5,064 nucleotides of DNA from RBG-13-66-14 sp964436465 (GTDB lineage: Bacteria > RBG-13-66-14): the NCBI GenBank assembly GCA_964436465.1, contig CAYTCV010000118.1, positions 1 through 5,064 of the forward strand, given 5' to 3'. The position numbers and the translations under genes are program-made. The notes beneath the pieces were generated by a model. The model was given only the letters and a program-made list of their open reading frames with translations, did no database searches and was not told where the DNA came from. Shown here piece by piece: positions 4,212 through 5,064 of this stretch (the stretch's first letter is position 1; every line of letters begins with the position of its first letter).

Positions 4212-4964
4212 ATGACCGCCGTCCGCCTCCAGAAAATCATCGCCGCCGCCGGGGTGTGCAGCCGCCGCGCCGCCGAGGACCTCATCCGCGCCGGGCGCGT
4301 CCGCGTGGACGACCGGGTCGCCGAGCTGGGCTCCTCGGCCGACCCCAAAACCCAGAAAATCACCCTGGACGGCAAGCCGCTGAAGCTCCCCGCCGACCAC
4401 GGGTATATCGCGCTCCACAAGCCCCGGGGAGTCATCGTTACCCTGGCCGACGAGAAGGGGCGCGACGACCTGGTGCGGCTCCTGGCCGGCTACCCCCGCC
4501 GCGTGTTCCCCGTGGGCCGGCTGGACCGCCGGAGCGAGGGGCTGCTCCTTTTGACCGACGACGGCGACCTGGCGGCCCGGCTCCTGCACCCGCGCCACCA
4601 CGTGCTGAAGCGTTATCTGGTCTCGGTGCGCGGTTCGGTTAAAAACGCCGACCTGAAAAAGCTGGCCGAGGGGGTGGAGCTCGAGGACGGGGTGACGCTG
4701 CCCGCCGGGGTGGAACTCCTCGAGCGGGGGGCGGAGAAGTCCCGTTTCGCGGTGGAGCTGTACGAGGGGCGGAACCGCCAGATTCGGCGCATGTGCGAGA
4801 AGCTGGGCTACCAGGTGCTGCGCCTGGTGCGGACCCACTTCGGGACGCTGGAGCTGGGGAAGCTGGCGCCGGGCGCCTGGCGCGAATTGACGAAGGGGGA
4901 GGTCCGGCGGCTGCGGGAGGAGGTCCGCGGGGCGCAGAAGCGGATAAAGCGCGACGGCGGTTGA
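4212..4964 (+). CDS. rluB: RsuA/RluB-family 16S/23S rRNA pseudouridine synthase
   Basis: Isomerises a specific uridine in ribosomal RNA to pseudouridine; for RluB the site is in 23S rRNA domain V. The 250-aa protein has an N-terminal S4 RNA-binding domain (about residues 4-50, starting RLQKIIAAAGVCSRRAAEDL), then the catalytic domain. GRLDRRSEGLLLLTDDG (102-118) carries the catalytic Asp105, and EGRNRQIRRM (185-194) is the family's second signature. Length is normal for the short, core form. The C-terminal end is Lys/Arg-rich. ATG 4212 is chosen over the in-frame ATG at 4170 because the S4 domain begins right after it and because the extra 14 residues would cross the terminator and promoter. 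RluB, RsuA and RluE/RluF are hard to separate by eye; rluB is preferred because most single-copy homologues in diverse bacteria carry that name. The gene is likely transcribed alone. Confidence 0.88.
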   Translation: MTAVRLQKIIAAAGVCSRRAAEDLIRAGRVRVDDRVAELGSSADPKTQKITLDGKPLKLPADHGYIALHKPRGVIVTLADEKGRDDLVRLLAGYPRRVFPVGRLDRRSEGLLLLTDDGDLAARLLHPRHHVLKRYLVSVRGSVKNADLKKLAEGVELEDGVTLPAGVELLERGAEKSRFAVELYEGRNRQIRRMCEKLGYQVLRLVRTHFGTLELGKLAPGAWRELTKGEVRRLREEVRGAQKRIKRDGG

Positions 4965-4975
4965 ACCGACGGTTT

Positions 4976-4999
4976 GGGGTGAGGGGATGGGGGTGAGGG
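4976..4999 (+). repeat. G-tract direct repeat, G-quadruplex-capable
   Basis: Two copies of a GGGGTGAGGG core (4976-4985 and 4990-4999) give four G tracts of 3-5 with loops of 3, 2 and 3 bases, the textbook pattern for a stable G-quadruplex on the + strand. It begins 12 bases after the rluB stop codon. Confidence 0.65.
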
Positions 5000-5011
5000 C
5001 TTCCGCATGTC

Positions 5012-5034
5012 CCCTCCCCCCTCTGGGGGGAGGG
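5012..5034. repeat. Perfect C/G-rich hairpin of a second repeat family
   Basis: CCCTCCCCCC (5012-5021), loop TCT, GGGGGGAGGG (5025-5034): a perfect 10-bp stem with a 3-nt loop. It has no GTAG foot and no T tract, so it differs from the REP units and is not a standard terminator. TTAGGGTGAGGGG follows (5035-5047), so 5025-5047 is a second G-quadruplex-capable stretch. Confidence 0.7.
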
Positions 5035-5064
5035 TTAGGGTGAGGGGTTCAGGTCGCCCGCGGG

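Noticed and set aside
5055..5064. Start of another GTAG-type double unit at the window edge (CGCCCGCGGG, as at 22-31)
   Set aside because: Only ten bases of a simple GC palindrome are visible, the preceding bases do not match the arm sequence, and no GTAG foot is in view.

Overview
The window is GC-rich bacterial DNA with about four genes that look real by codon use and a fifth, small one. An LptF/LptG-type lipopolysaccharide-export permease implies a didermal (outer-membrane-bearing) bacterium. The high GC, the dense GTAG-type palindromic repeats, a secreted protein with a tryptophan/tyrosine-rich body and an atypical response regulator with a DUF4388-like tail together suggest an uncultured candidate-phylum lineage. 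Coatesbacteria or a relative is my guess, and the sequence does not prove it.

Layout. 1-54 is a double-hairpin repeat. 82-767 is a promoter, ribosome binding site and a secreted protein of about 205 aa on the + strand. 768-1088 is a cluster of short palindromes between convergent genes. 1084-1332 (-) is an 82-aa protein with no recognised family, whose TAG stop lies inside the last palindrome. 1401-3200 (-) is an LptF-like permease, enlarged from about 360-400 aa to 599 aa by a low-complexity insertion ahead of TM4. 3201-3393 is a divergent promoter region. 3394-4149 (+) is an orphan response regulator whose phospho-acceptor Asp is replaced by His, fused to a DUF4388-like domain. 4212-4964 (+) is an RsuA/RluB-family rRNA pseudouridine synthase, apparently read from a leaderless transcript. 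4965-5064 holds G-tract repeats and another hairpin.

How the parts relate. The genes do not form one pathway: envelope biogenesis (LptF), a probable signalling adaptor and ribosome modification (RluB) are neighbours with separate promoters. The most coherent unusual system is the repeat family. At least nine units share a GTAG (or CTAC) foot abutting a GC-rich hairpin. Their stems vary by compensatory changes, and two copies are paired head to head. This is the architecture of REP/BIME elements mobilised by a RAYT (TnpA_REP) Y1 nuclease. No such nuclease is encoded here, so the prediction is that one exists elsewhere in the genome.
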